Assembly (NCBI GenBank): GCA_016866385.1
Contig: VGMU01000004.1
Coordinates: 1-64,000, forward strand
Reading direction: 5' to 3'
Length of the DNA stretch: 64,000 bases
DNA from: Bacteroidota bacterium
GTDB taxonomy: Bacteria; Bacteroidota; Bacteroidia; Cytophagales; Cyclobacteriaceae
A program made the position numbers and the translations under genes. A model generated the notes under the pieces. The model made no database searches, had not been told where the DNA came from, and saw nothing but the letters and a program-made list of their open reading frames with translations. Positions 26,905 to 36,987 of this stretch are shown piece by piece. The stretch's first letter is position 1. Each line of letters starts with the position of its first letter.

Positions 26905-28101
26905 TTGTTGAAAAACATTCTTTTTTGGGTAGCAATGGGTGCTTTCGTGGGAGTCCTTTCAGGCTCGGCCTCCGCTATTTTTTTGCTTTCCTTGGATGGG
27001 GTGGGCCAGGTTCGTGATGCCCGCCTCTGGCTTTTGGCAGGTTTACCCCTTGCAGGATTTACCATAGGCTATTGCTACCACCGATACGGTTCTGGAGTTG
27101 AAAAAGGGAATAACCTGATCATGGAGGGGATCTATACTTCCCAAGCTACCCTGCCCTTGCGGATGGCTCCTTTGGTCTTATTCGGCACCTTGGTTACCCA
27201 TCTTTTTGGAGGTTCGGCAGGTAGGGAAGGGACAGCGGTGCAAATGGGGGCTTCCCTAGCGGCTCAACTAGGCAAGCGTTGGACCTTGGATGAGAATACA
27301 GGCAGGACGCTGCTGATCTGTGGGGTGGCAGGGGGATTTGCCTCCGTATTTGGCACGCCGCTGGCAGGAGCAGTATTTTCTTTGGAATGGGTATTTCGCC
27401 GAAAAATATACCCTAGCGCTATTTTTCCAGCATTCTGGTCTGCGTTTACAGCTTATTGGGTTTGCGATTGGGTCTGGGGGATTAGACATACCGCCTATGT
27501 GATTCCTGAGGTGGCTCCCCTTACCCTGATCAACTTGGCTTGGATGATTCCAGCAGGGATAGCCTTTGGGCTTGCCGCTCGCCTATTTGTGGAGGCGGGT
27601 CATGGGGTCAGTCGACTCTTCAGCAGCATTTCCTATCCCCCACTTCGACCCCTGATCGGGGGAATGTTGGTAGCAGGAATCGTATACTTCACTGAAGCCT
27701 ATACCTACGTGGGACTGGGTATTCCACGAATGCTGGAGGCCTTCGAGACCCCCCTACCCTGGTATGATTTTTTAGCGAAAACAGGCGTGACAGCCTTGAC
27801 CCTAGGCTCAGGGTTTAAGGGGGGAGAAGTCACCCCACTTTTCTTCACGGGTGCCACCTTGGGCAATGCGCTGGCCACCTACATCCCGCTTCCATTAGCA
27901 CTTTTGGCAGCTTGTGGTTTTGTGGGAGTGTTTGCGGGGGCTACGAATACCCCTTTGGCGAGCACCCTGATGGGCATGGAATTGTTTGGAATTGAGGCAG
28001 GAATTTACCTCGGGATTACTTGTTTGGTGGCCTTTATTTTTAGTGGAAAGGGAAGTATTTACGCTTCCCAAGACCTAGGTTGGAAAAAATCTTTGCCCTA
28101 A
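26905..28101 (+). CDS. CLC-type voltage-gated chloride channel family protein (TTG start)
   Basis: GGSAGREGTAVQMGASLA, GGFASVFGTPLAGAVFSLEW, GSGFKGGEVTPLFFTGATLGN. Confidence 0.9.
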   Translation: MLKNILFWVAMGAFVGVLSGSASAIFLLSLDGVGQVRDARLWLLAGLPLAGFTIGYCYHRYGSGVEKGNNLIMEGIYTSQATLPLRMAPLVLFGTLVTHLFGGSAGREGTAVQMGASLAAQLGKRWTLDENTGRTLLICGVAGGFASVFGTPLAGAVFSLEWVFRRKIYPSAIFPAFWSAFTAYWVCDWVWGIRHTAYVIPEVAPLTLINLAWMIPAGIAFGLAARLFVEAGHGVSRLFSSISYPPLRPLIGGMLVAGIVYFTEAYTYVGLGIPRMLEAFETPLPWYDFLAKTGVTALTLGSGFKGGEVTPLFFTGATLGNALATYIPLPLALLAACGFVGVFAGATNTPLASTLMGMELFGIEAGIYLGITCLVAFIFSGKGSIYASQDLGWKKSLP

Positions 28102-28116
28102 GGCAGTCTTTAGCCT

Positions 28117-30588
28117 TCAATCCAGGTAATACACCCGTTTCACCCGCCCGCTGATATTGGTAAGCAGCTCGTAAGGGATGGTTCCAATTTGATCGGCCAG
28201 CTCCTTCAAGGAGATCTGCTCTCCATAGACTATAGCCTCATCTCCTGTTTTGGCTTCCGGAATCGAGCTCACATCTACCATCACCATATCCATGCAGACA
28301 TTGCCGATCACGGGAGCCTTCTTGCCATGAATGAGCACATATCCCTTCCCTTGGGAAAACCTGCGGTCGTAGCCATCTGCATAGCCAATGGCCAAGGTGG
28401 CGATTTTTCCTCCTTGAGGCAAAAAACCCTTTCTCGAATACCCGACGGTTGCCCCCGGAACTAAAGTCTTTACTTGGGAAATGGTGGTTTTCAAGGTACT
28501 GACAGAATGTAAAGAGGCATCGTGGATGCCTGTGACCTCTACTCCATACAGCCCAATGCCCAAGCGCACCATATCAAGTTGAAAATCAGGATAGCGCACG
28601 ATACCTGCTGAGTTGAGGGCATGACGCAGGGGCTTGTAGCCAAGCGCCGCAGCAATCGTCTCGCTCATGGATAAAAATTGCTGGAGCTGCTGCATAGAAA
28701 ACTCGTGGTGAGCTTCTTCATCAGCCCCCACCAGATGGGTGTATAGGCTAGCTACATGAAGTTCTGGGAATTCTTGAACCAGCCTTTTCAATTCTTGCAG
28801 CTGAGAGCCATCAAAACCCAAGCGATGCATGCCCGTGTCCAAATCTAAATGAATAGAAAGCGCAGTTCCCTGATTTCTTGCAAATTGGCCCACCTTGGTA
28901 AAAAATTCTGGACTAAATACTACGGGTTCTAGGTCAAAGGTACTGAGCAGTTCAAAGGATTCTTCGGCTGGGTTGAGGACCATGATGGGCAATCGAATGC
29001 CTTGTTTTCTTAAGGCAACTCCCTCATCAGAAAACGCTACAGCCAAGTAATCTGCCCCCATGGTTTGCAAATGGTTTGCAATTTCAGTGGCCCCTCCCCC
29101 GTAGGCAAATGCCTTGACCATGACCATAACTTTGGTCTTGGGGGCAACCTGTCTTTTGTAAAAATTAAAATTGTGGGTTAGGGCATTCAGGTTGATTTCT
29201 AAGGTGGTACCATGGATGCGCTGCTGCAGTCGGTTGACAATTTTTTCAAAGGCAAAAGAACGGGCACCGGTAATGAGGAGCAAGTCATTTTGAAACGCTT
29301 CGCCGTCTAAATTCAGAAGCAATTCTTCTGTACTCGGAAAACAACGGAATTGATCGCCAAACATTGTTTCTAGGCGTTGGATTTCAGTACCCACCCCAAT
29401 AATTCTAGAAATGCCATAGGAGCATATCAAAGCAGCTACTTCTGCATAAACTTTTTCGGGAAGGCCTTGCTGTAGCAAATCGGAAATGATGAGCACTTTA
29501 GAGCGTTTGGGGCGCTGCTGACTCATAAATTCCAAGGCTACCTTCAATCCTGCCAAATCGTTGTTATAGGTATCGTCAATAATCAAAGATTCGTTGATTC
29601 CCGCTTTGAGTGTAAGCCGCATGTCCACAGGCTTGAGGTGCTGCAGGCCTTCTTGGATGGAAGGAGGGTCTTCCCCTAAGGTTAACGCTGCTACAAGGGC
29701 ATGGGTGACATTTTCTAGGGAAGCTTGGTCGGTAAAGGGGACCTGAAAAGTAGAGGTTTGGAGATCTTGTTTCATTACTACTATTCGGGAGCCCAAGTCC
29801 TGGGTTTTCCAAGATATGCAGAAGGTCTCTCCAGGATATTTGGACCAAGAAATTCGCTTTTCAGGAGGAAGTTTTTTTTCAATATGCCGGGCGAGCAACT
29901 CATGATCTTTGCAGTAAATGAGCAATTGGCATGATTCGAAAAGCTTTAGTTTTTCCTGAATTTTTTCCTCTATACCAGAGAATCCTTCTTCATGAGCAGA
30001 ACCTATATTGGTAAAAATTCCTATTTCCGGTTGGATCATTTCTGCCAAGGTGTCCATATCTCCTTTTTTGGATATTCCTGCTTCCAGGATGGCCACCTGA
30101 TGGTAGGCCTGTATACCAAAAATGGAAAGAGGGACCCCTACTTGGGAATTGTAGCTTTTTGGACTTTTTGCTACCACAAACTGTTGACTAAGCAGTTGAC
30201 CCAGCCACTCTTTGATAATGGTCTTCGCATTGCTCCCCGTGATGCCTAGGACAGGTTTGGTAAATTGTTTTCTTTGGTATGCAGCGATTTGCTGAAGGGC
30301 CACTCGGGTATCAGGCACTTGCACAAAAGTAGCCTGATGGAGCCATTCACCAGGAATAGGCGGGGATGGATGTACGATAAAATTTCGTACTCCCAGGTCC
30401 AAAAGCTCTGAAATAAACCGAAAACCATCTGCCTTGGCCCCCTTTAGGGCCACAAACAGGGTTTGCTCTGGATGAAGAATTTGCCTTGAGTCAATGCCAA
30501 TTTGAGTAAGCTCTTGGATAGAGTTAAGCCCCAGCAACTTTCCTCCGGTAAGTTGGGCTATTGCAGCGGATGAAATAGGGCTGAGCAT
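28117..30588 (-). CDS. Bifunctional UDP-N-acetylmuramoyl-tripeptide:D-Ala-D-Ala ligase / alanine racemase
   Basis: N-terminal Mur ligase domain (LGITGSNAKTIIKEWL, DDTYNNDLAGL) fused to Alr (VMVMVKAFAYGGGATEIANHL, LATLAIGYADGYDRRFS). Confidence 0.92.
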   Translation of the reverse strand: MLSPISSAAIAQLTGGKLLGLNSIQELTQIGIDSRQILHPEQTLFVALKGAKADGFRFISELLDLGVRNFIVHPSPPIPGEWLHQATFVQVPDTRVALQQIAAYQRKQFTKPVLGITGSNAKTIIKEWLGQLLSQQFVVAKSPKSYNSQVGVPLSIFGIQAYHQVAILEAGISKKGDMDTLAEMIQPEIGIFTNIGSAHEEGFSGIEEKIQEKLKLFESCQLLIYCKDHELLARHIEKKLPPEKRISWSKYPGETFCISWKTQDLGSRIVVMKQDLQTSTFQVPFTDQASLENVTHALVAALTLGEDPPSIQEGLQHLKPVDMRLTLKAGINESLIIDDTYNNDLAGLKVALEFMSQQRPKRSKVLIISDLLQQGLPEKVYAEVAALICSYGISRIIGVGTEIQRLETMFGDQFRCFPSTEELLLNLDGEAFQNDLLLITGARSFAFEKIVNRLQQRIHGTTLEINLNALTHNFNFYKRQVAPKTKVMVMVKAFAYGGGATEIANHLQTMGADYLAVAFSDEGVALRKQGIRLPIMVLNPAEESFELLSTFDLEPVVFSPEFFTKVGQFARNQGTALSIHLDLDTGMHRLGFDGSQLQELKRLVQEFPELHVASLYTHLVGADEEAHHEFSMQQLQQFLSMSETIAAALGYKPLRHALNSAGIVRYPDFQLDMVRLGIGLYGVEVTGIHDASLHSVSTLKTTISQVKTLVPGATVGYSRKGFLPQGGKIATLAIGYADGYDRRFSQGKGYVLIHGKKAPVIGNVCMDMVMVDVSSIPEAKTGDEAIVYGEQISLKELADQIGTIPYELLTNISGRVKRVYYLD

Positions 30589-30591
30589 GGG

Positions 30592-31653
30592 TTAATCCTG
30601 TAGTTTCTTTCTTAAGAAAAACACCTGCCGCAACCAGCGGGGAAGGAAAATTGCCCCCAAAATCAAATAAGGATAATAGGAAAACAATCTCCACACAATG
30701 CTGGTGACGAAGGTATATTTACCCAAAAATTGTTCAAAAAACTGGGCATAGAAAAACTCTGCCGTACCACTACTTCCTGGGGTAGGTGAAATCATCATCA
30801 CAATCCACATGATTACTTGTCGCGCGAAAACGATCACGTGATCAAAAATATCCAAGGGAACAAACCCAGAAATTAGAACATTAAGCATGAGGTACCTGGA
30901 TGACCACACGAAAATGGTAGCTCCTACGATTTTAAGCCAATACACATAATTTTTCCCGTAAAGTTGTTGGGAGGCTTCTATAATTTGATCACCATATTCG
31001 TGTGCATCTGCTTTCCAGCGGCGAAGAATTCCAAGGGAGAAAATCTTGACAAGGATCCATTTAAACACCTTTGGTTTGTAAAATAGGGCGGCAGCCATGA
31101 CCAAACCGTAAGAGGCATAAAGCCCATAGCTGATCCAAAAGATGGCCTGTAAGCTACTCCCCAATTGAGACTCCAAAAGCTTATTTTCTGGGAAAATATA
31201 TCCCTGCGCCAGGTACAAAATGATTGGGGCGCCAATAACAAAGAACAGGTTATCTAAAATGGCTGTAACCATCACGTAAGCGATGGCTTTGCCCATCTTG
31301 ATGCCTTCCTTATTGAGAATAAACATGGCTACCGCCGTACCTCCCACTACAGAAGGAGTCACTGCAGAGGCAAATTCCCAGAGAATAATCACATAAAAAG
31401 CACGGGTCCAGGTGAGGTGTTTGTCCGTAATCTCTCGAATACGATAGATGTAGCCAAAATCTCTACAAAAAATCACCAGAAGGGACAGAACAATAAAGAA
31501 GGGGGAGGCATCTACGATAACCCTAAGATTCTCTGCAGATAAATTAGGATCCAAGTAAAACATGGCAAAGACAATACCCAAACCGATGATGATGGGGAGC
31601 CAAACTTTATTGGGATTCAAAGTTTGGAAGATTTTTTTGTTGTCTATTTTCAT
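30592..31653 (-). CDS. Lysylphosphatidylglycerol synthase TM-domain / UPF0104-type membrane protein
   Basis: Multi-TM; FASAVTPSVVGGTAVAMFILNKEG; MMISPTPGSSGTAEFFYAQFF. Confidence 0.85.
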   Translation of the reverse strand: MKIDNKKIFQTLNPNKVWLPIIIGLGIVFAMFYLDPNLSAENLRVIVDASPFFIVLSLLVIFCRDFGYIYRIREITDKHLTWTRAFYVIILWEFASAVTPSVVGGTAVAMFILNKEGIKMGKAIAYVMVTAILDNLFFVIGAPIILYLAQGYIFPENKLLESQLGSSLQAIFWISYGLYASYGLVMAAALFYKPKVFKWILVKIFSLGILRRWKADAHEYGDQIIEASQQLYGKNYVYWLKIVGATIFVWSSRYLMLNVLISGFVPLDIFDHVIVFARQVIMWIVMMISPTPGSSGTAEFFYAQFFEQFLGKYTFVTSIVWRLFSYYPYLILGAIFLPRWLRQVFFLRKKLQD

Positions 31654-32402
31654 GCTTTGGCGGTAACAGGCTCAATATTTTCCACCCAGAAATTATTGTA
31701 TCCTTCTCCCAAAACTAGGGTCACTTGGGCGAGTTGTAGCAATTCTAGAATCGCTAGAAAGGTGTAAATAACGAAGATTTTGTCTGGATTGTAGGAAATA
31801 AACTCTGTAAAGGGTACTTGGGTTTTAAGGCGAGTTTTTTCAAGCACAAAATCTTTCTGTTGCTCTATGGTGTAGGGATAATTGACCACCGTATGGGTGG
31901 GAGCAGCAGATCTTGATTCCATTCTTATCATGCATTTTTGGAATACATGTAGCAATTTATACAAGTCTACATGCTGCAGCTCTGCTTCGACATCCTCCAC
32001 TTTGCTGAGGGACTGAATTTCCTTTACCAAATTGCCCCGCTTTTCCCTTGAAAGGCGCTCCAATTCCAAATTGGAAAGTTCTTCTACCACAGATTTGTAT
32101 TTTTTGTATTCTAAAAGGTTTCGGATGAGCTCCTCCCTTGGATCAATTTCCTCGCCTTGCTCATTGAGCTCTGGTCTAGGAAGTAGCATGCGCGACTTTA
32201 TTTTCATGAGCGTGGCCGCAAAAAGTATAAATTCGCTGGCTACCTCAATTTCCATGCTTTCTAAAGCTTGGATATAATCCAAAAAGTCATGGGTGATTTT
32301 TGAAATGGGAATATCGTAAATATCAAGTTCATCCCGTTCAATAAAGAAAAGCATGAGGTCAAAGGGGCCTTCAAATAAGGGCAATTTGATTTCGAAACTC
32401 AC
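31650..32402 (-). CDS. scpA: Segregation and condensation protein A
   Basis: FEIKLPLFEGPFDLMLFFIERDELDIYDIPISKITHDFLDYI; 4-nt overlap with the downstream gene. Confidence 0.92.
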   Translation of the reverse strand: MSFEIKLPLFEGPFDLMLFFIERDELDIYDIPISKITHDFLDYIQALESMEIEVASEFILFAATLMKIKSRMLLPRPELNEQGEEIDPREELIRNLLEYKKYKSVVEELSNLELERLSREKRGNLVKEIQSLSKVEDVEAELQHVDLYKLLHVFQKCMIRMESRSAAPTHTVVNYPYTIEQQKDFVLEKTRLKTQVPFTEFISYNPDKIFVIYTFLAILELLQLAQVTLVLGEGYNNFWVENIEPVTAKA

Positions 32403-32570
32403 TTAGTTCTTACTTTTTAAATTAATTTTGCAATCACCTAGTCAAAGATATTCAATTCAAGTCAATAAATTGGGAACTGAAAATAATGAGTACCTTCGGC
32501 AGTTTAGATTCTTAAACCAAACAATCGGATGAGAGATCAGTTAAACTTATTCGATGCTAACTTTTAGTGA

Positions 32571-34484
32571 ATGAAAATTCAAGCAGGACCCTTACTTGCC
32601 CAAATTCAGCACCCCGCTGATTTAAAAAAATTATCAAAAGAAGCTTTGGTGCAAGTTTGTGAGGAATTGCGTCAATTTATTATTGATAATGTTTCCGTTT
32701 ACGGAGGGCATTTTGGCGCCAGTTTGGGTGTAGTAGAACTTACGGTAGCCTTGCACTATGCGCTAAATACTCCAGAAGACCAATTGGTTTGGGATGTAGG
32801 GCATCAAGCCTATGGACATAAAATCCTTACTGGACGAAGGGATATTTTTCATACCAACCGTGTTTACGGAGGGATCTCAGGATTCCCAAAAAGAAAAGAA
32901 AGTGAATTTGATACCTTTGGTGTGGGGCATTCCAGCACGTCCATCTCTGCAGCTTTAGGAATGGCCATGGCTTCCAAGTACAAAGGCTCTCCCATTCAGC
33001 ATGTGGCAGTCATTGGAGATGGTTCTTTGACAGGAGGGATGGCTTTTGAGGCATTGAATCATGCCGGAGTAAGTGGGACCAACTTGCTCATTATTCTCAA
33101 TGACAATTGCATGTCTATAGACCCCAACGTGGGGGCACTGAAAGATTACCTCACCGACATCACCACCTCGCATACCTACAATAAAGTAAAAGATGAGGTT
33201 TGGAATGTTTTGGGCAAGCTAAGCAAGTTTGGCAGCAGTGCACAAGAAATTATCTCCAAAGTAGAGGGAGCGATCAAGTCAGCGGTATTGAAGCAGAGCA
33301 ACCTTTTCGAATCCCTAAATCTACGCTACTTTGGGCCTGTGGACGGTCACGACGTAGATCATTTGGTGGAAATTTTAAAGGACTTGCGAGACATCCCTGG
33401 CCCTAAAATATTGCATTGCATTACCGTCAAAGGAAAAGGTTTTGGTCCAGCAGAAACGGGTAACAAAACCACCTGGCATGCCCCAGGACTTTTCGACAAG
33501 GTAACGGGAGAGATTTATAAGAAGATGCCTTCTTCTCCTCAAGCTCCTAAATACCAGGATGTCTTTGGAAATAGCTTGGTGGAATTGGCAGAACAAGACT
33601 CCCGCATCATGGGGGTAACTCCTGCCATGCCTTCAGGATCCTCCATGAATATCATGATGGCAGCCATGCCAGATCGTGCCTTTGATGTGGGCATCGCCGA
33701 ACAACATGCCGTGACCTTTTCTGCGGGAATGGCAACCCAGGGATTGGTCCCTTTTTGTAACATCTACTCCTCCTTTATGCAGCGGGCATACGACCAGGTA
33801 ATCCATGACGTATGCTTGCAAAATTTACCCGTAGTATTTTGTTTGGATAGGGCTGGTTTTGCCGGGGCAGATGGGCCTACCCACCACGGAGCCTATGATT
33901 TGGCTTACTTTAGATGTATTCCCAACCTAGTGGTATCAGCTCCTATGAATGAGGAGGAGTTAAGAAACTTGATGTATACGGCCACGCTTTACGGATCTCC
34001 CTTCTCCATACGCTACCCAAGAGGTAATGGGGTCATGGTAGATTGGAAAACTCCCTTCCAACAAATTCCCGTGGGACAAGGTCGAAAAGTAAAAGCTGGA
34101 GAGGAAGTAGCTATTTTGACCATCGGGCACATAGGCAACTATGCCGTTCAAGCCTGTGATCTGCTTGAAAAAGAGGGGCTTCATCCCGCACACTACGACA
34201 TGCGATTTGTCAAGCCCTTGGATGAAAAATTACTGCATGAAGTTTTTTCCTCTTTCAAAAGGGTGGTTACCGTAGAAGATGGCTGCCTTTTGGGAGGGTT
34301 TGGTTCTGCTATTCTGGAATGGATGGTAGATCAAGGCTATAGTGCCCAGGTAAAACGACTAGGCATCCCAGATGAAGTAGTAGAGCACGGGGAGCAATTT
34401 GAATTGCATCAAGAGTGTGGATTTGATCTCGAGGGTATAGCCAATGCCGTCAGAAGTCTTGTTCCTCACCTCCAATTGGCCTGA
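32571..34484 (+). CDS. dxs: 1-deoxy-D-xylulose-5-phosphate synthase
   Basis: GGHFGASLGVVELTVALHY, WDVGHQAYGHKILTGRR, VIGDGSLTGGMAFEALNH, DRAGFAGADGPTHHGAYD. Confidence 0.96.
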   Translation: MKIQAGPLLAQIQHPADLKKLSKEALVQVCEELRQFIIDNVSVYGGHFGASLGVVELTVALHYALNTPEDQLVWDVGHQAYGHKILTGRRDIFHTNRVYGGISGFPKRKESEFDTFGVGHSSTSISAALGMAMASKYKGSPIQHVAVIGDGSLTGGMAFEALNHAGVSGTNLLIILNDNCMSIDPNVGALKDYLTDITTSHTYNKVKDEVWNVLGKLSKFGSSAQEIISKVEGAIKSAVLKQSNLFESLNLRYFGPVDGHDVDHLVEILKDLRDIPGPKILHCITVKGKGFGPAETGNKTTWHAPGLFDKVTGEIYKKMPSSPQAPKYQDVFGNSLVELAEQDSRIMGVTPAMPSGSSMNIMMAAMPDRAFDVGIAEQHAVTFSAGMATQGLVPFCNIYSSFMQRAYDQVIHDVCLQNLPVVFCLDRAGFAGADGPTHHGAYDLAYFRCIPNLVVSAPMNEEELRNLMYTATLYGSPFSIRYPRGNGVMVDWKTPFQQIPVGQGRKVKAGEEVAILTIGHIGNYAVQACDLLEKEGLHPAHYDMRFVKPLDEKLLHEVFSSFKRVVTVEDGCLLGGFGSAILEWMVDQGYSAQVKRLGIPDEVVEHGEQFELHQECGFDLEGIANAVRSLVPHLQLA

Positions 34485-34498
34485 GCACCCCGGCATAA

Positions 34499-35263
34499 AT
34501 GATTCATTTTTTTGAAAAAGGGCAAGGACAGCCCCTGATTCTCTTGCATGGATTCTGCGAAAGTAGTGAGCTTTGGGACCCCCTGGCAATGGAGCTATGC
34601 AAATCCTTTCGTGTACTTTGTCCTGACCTCCCCGGGTTTGGTCGATCCCCCCTAAACCACAGCAGCTTTACCTTGGAGGACATTGCCGAGCAATTGGAGT
34701 CATGGATGGAACTGCATGGCATCCATTCTCCCATCCTACTAGGACATTCTTTAGGGGGCTATCTTGCTTTGGCTTTGCTCGAACGCTTGGGCACAAGAGT
34801 CAAAGCGATAGGCTTGCTGCATTCTACCGCCTTGGCCGATGAAAAGGAAAAAATAGAGACCCGAAACCGAACCTTAATTTTTTTGAAGAAGCATGGAGTA
34901 GAAAAGTTTGTCACCTCCTTTATTCCTCCCTTATTTTCTCAAAAGAATCAAGCCCAGTTTAGGGGAGAAATAGATGGCCTTATCCTTAGAGCCAAGCCCT
35001 GCCAAGTGGAAACCCTGATGGCTTATACCCTGGCCATGCGCGATCGCAAGGAACGCTTGACCCTAATCAAAGAATTTTCGGGACCAAGTCTCTTGCTCGC
35101 GGGGACAGAAGACCTTGCCGTAAAAATTGAATCTAGTAGAGTCCAAAAAGGAGCATTCACCCATTACGTAGAATTACAGGGTGTGGGCCACATGGGAATG
35201 ATAGAGGAAAGAGAAAAAGTCCTAGATAAGGTGCGGCAATTTTTAGCTACTGCCATGAAATAG
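34499..35263 (+). CDS. Alpha/beta hydrolase
   Basis: LILLHGFCESSELWD; LLGHSLGGYLALALLE. Confidence 0.9.
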   Translation: MIHFFEKGQGQPLILLHGFCESSELWDPLAMELCKSFRVLCPDLPGFGRSPLNHSSFTLEDIAEQLESWMELHGIHSPILLGHSLGGYLALALLERLGTRVKAIGLLHSTALADEKEKIETRNRTLIFLKKHGVEKFVTSFIPPLFSQKNQAQFRGEIDGLILRAKPCQVETLMAYTLAMRDRKERLTLIKEFSGPSLLLAGTEDLAVKIESSRVQKGAFTHYVELQGVGHMGMIEEREKVLDKVRQFLATAMK

Positions 35264-35744
35264 GTAGTGCCTTTTCCAATAGTACCATAGCAGCTTCTAG
35301 GTATTTTTGATCTATGGCGTCAAAATCATGTAGTTTCGTGCTGTCTACATCTAAGACCATTGCTACCTCATTTTCTTGGAAGACAGGAACGACGATCTCT
35401 GATTTGGATGCAGCGCTACAGGCAATGTGTCCTGGAAATGCATCCACATCAGGGACCAAAATGGTCTTTTTTTCTTTCCAGGCTGTACCACAGACTCCTT
35501 TGCCATAAGCGATTCGGGTGCAGGCAATGGGCCCTTGAAAAGGACCTAAAACCAATTCCCCGTTTTTGACCAAATAGAATCCTACCCAAAAGAAACCAAA
35601 GCCTTCTCTAAGAGCGGCTACCGTATTAGAAAGGTTGGCATAAAGGTCAGATTCATCGGAAATCAAGCCTTCGATCTGGGGGAGCAAGGCTTGATAGCGT
35701 TCTTCTTTGCTAGCTTGTGAAGGGAGAAATAAGGATTCAGCCAT
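35247..35744 (-). CDS. GAF domain protein, free methionine-R-sulfoxide reductase-like
   Basis: FFWVGFYLVKNGELVLGPFQGPIACTRIAYGKGVCGTAW...HIACSAASKSEIVVPVF (conserved Cys set of fRMsr). ATG 35744 preferred. Confidence 0.85.
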   Translation of the reverse strand: MAESLFLPSQASKEERYQALLPQIEGLISDESDLYANLSNTVAALREGFGFFWVGFYLVKNGELVLGPFQGPIACTRIAYGKGVCGTAWKEKKTILVPDVDAFPGHIACSAASKSEIVVPVFQENEVAMVLDVDSTKLHDFDAIDQKYLEAAMVLLEKALPISWQ

Positions 35745-36759
35745 GGTAATACAAGTCAAGTTGATCCTCGCCTATCGCATACGAATCGGCAGGAGATTGT
35801 GTTAGTCTGGGTGCAGCAATACCCCGTTTGAAGTGAATGGGAGACGTAAATACGCGGGCTTCGTCCCAAAGGTCGGCCGCCAAAAACTGATGCAAGAGCT
35901 GACTTCCACCTTCTACTAGAACACTCTGAATGTTTTTTGAATGAAGGTCGGAGAGGATTTCCTTCAAGGAAAATCCTTTGGGCAATTTTATCCAGGTTAG
36001 GGCCCCTTGCTTTTCATTTTTTAGGGTATTGTAAATCCAAGTGGGACTTTGTTGGTCAAAAAGATGTAAGTCTGTGGGCAATTCCAAGTTTGCATCTAAA
36101 ACGATACGGAGCGGATTTGTGCCCACCCAATCCCGTACGCTTAGGCTTGGATTGTCGTATTTTGCCGTGTTTTTTCCAACTAAAATAGCTTGCTCTTCTG
36201 CCCTCCATTGGTGTACCAGTTGCCTGCTTTGGGCATTACTTATCCACTTGGAATCAAAATTTTCCCTAGCTACAAAGCCATCGTCAGTTTGGGCCCATTT
36301 GAGTACCACATAGGGGCGTTGTTGCTGTACTTGACAAAAAAACCTACGGTTTTGGAATCGAGCTTCATTTTCCAAGAGCCCAAGCTCCACAGAAATTCCT
36401 GCTGATCGGAGGATTTCGAGCCCTTTTCCAGATACAAGAGCGTGGCTGTCGAGGGTAGCAATGACCACGTGTTTGATTCCTTTCTCCACCAAGAGATTTG
36501 CACAAGGGGGAGTTTTTCCCCAATGCGCACAAGGTTCTAAAGTGACGTAAAGGGTAGACTTGCCGATCAGGTCTTGATCAGAGACAGAGCCAAGGGCATT
36601 AACTTCCGCATGCGGACCGCCGTAATATTCGTGGTAACCCTCTCCAATGACTTGGCCTTCATGGACGATGACACAGCCCACAAGAGGATTAGGACGTACC
36701 TTTCCCTTTCCCCTTTCGGCTAGCTCCAAAGCACGTCGCATGTAGATTTCCTGATCCAT
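35737..36759 (-). CDS. ribD: Bifunctional diaminohydroxyphosphoribosylaminopyrimidine deaminase / 5-amino-6-(5-phosphoribosylamino)uracil reductase
   Basis: MRRALELAERGKGKVRPNPLVGCVIV; GGPHAEVNAL; TLEPCAHWGKTPPCANLL; VLVEGGSQLLHQFL. Confidence 0.94.
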   Translation of the reverse strand: MDQEIYMRRALELAERGKGKVRPNPLVGCVIVHEGQVIGEGYHEYYGGPHAEVNALGSVSDQDLIGKSTLYVTLEPCAHWGKTPPCANLLVEKGIKHVVIATLDSHALVSGKGLEILRSAGISVELGLLENEARFQNRRFFCQVQQQRPYVVLKWAQTDDGFVARENFDSKWISNAQSRQLVHQWRAEEQAILVGKNTAKYDNPSLSVRDWVGTNPLRIVLDANLELPTDLHLFDQQSPTWIYNTLKNEKQGALTWIKLPKGFSLKEILSDLHSKNIQSVLVEGGSQLLHQFLAADLWDEARVFTSPIHFKRGIAAPRLTQSPADSYAIGEDQLDLYYHG

Positions 36760-36976
36760 GTGTCTTTCACCAAACTACTCCAGTCACTCCTTCTTCCTGA
36801 AAGTTCTTTTGGGAATCCAAATAGCCCTTTCAAAATCCGGAATTTCATGTCAAAGGTAGTTCATTCCTCTCATTCCTTGCTACACCTTGGGCTTGGACCT
36901 ACGGGAGAGGAGAGGATTTCCCAGGGCCTTGAAAAGCTTTATTTTTTGGGCGAGTAAAAAATCATTTCCCGCTTTG

Positions 36977-36984
36977 TAACTTTG
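36977..36984 (+). promoter_or_regulatory. -7-like box TAACTTTG directly before dgt
   Basis: TAACTTTG then GCC ATG ATG; no -33 element at ideal spacing (nearest TTTG is ~28 nt upstream). Confidence 0.4.
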
Positions 36985-36987
36985 GCC

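Noticed and set aside
36760-36957. 65-aa ORF between ribD and dgt as a small gene
   Set aside because: Low-complexity composition, no family, no promoter or ribosome-binding support.
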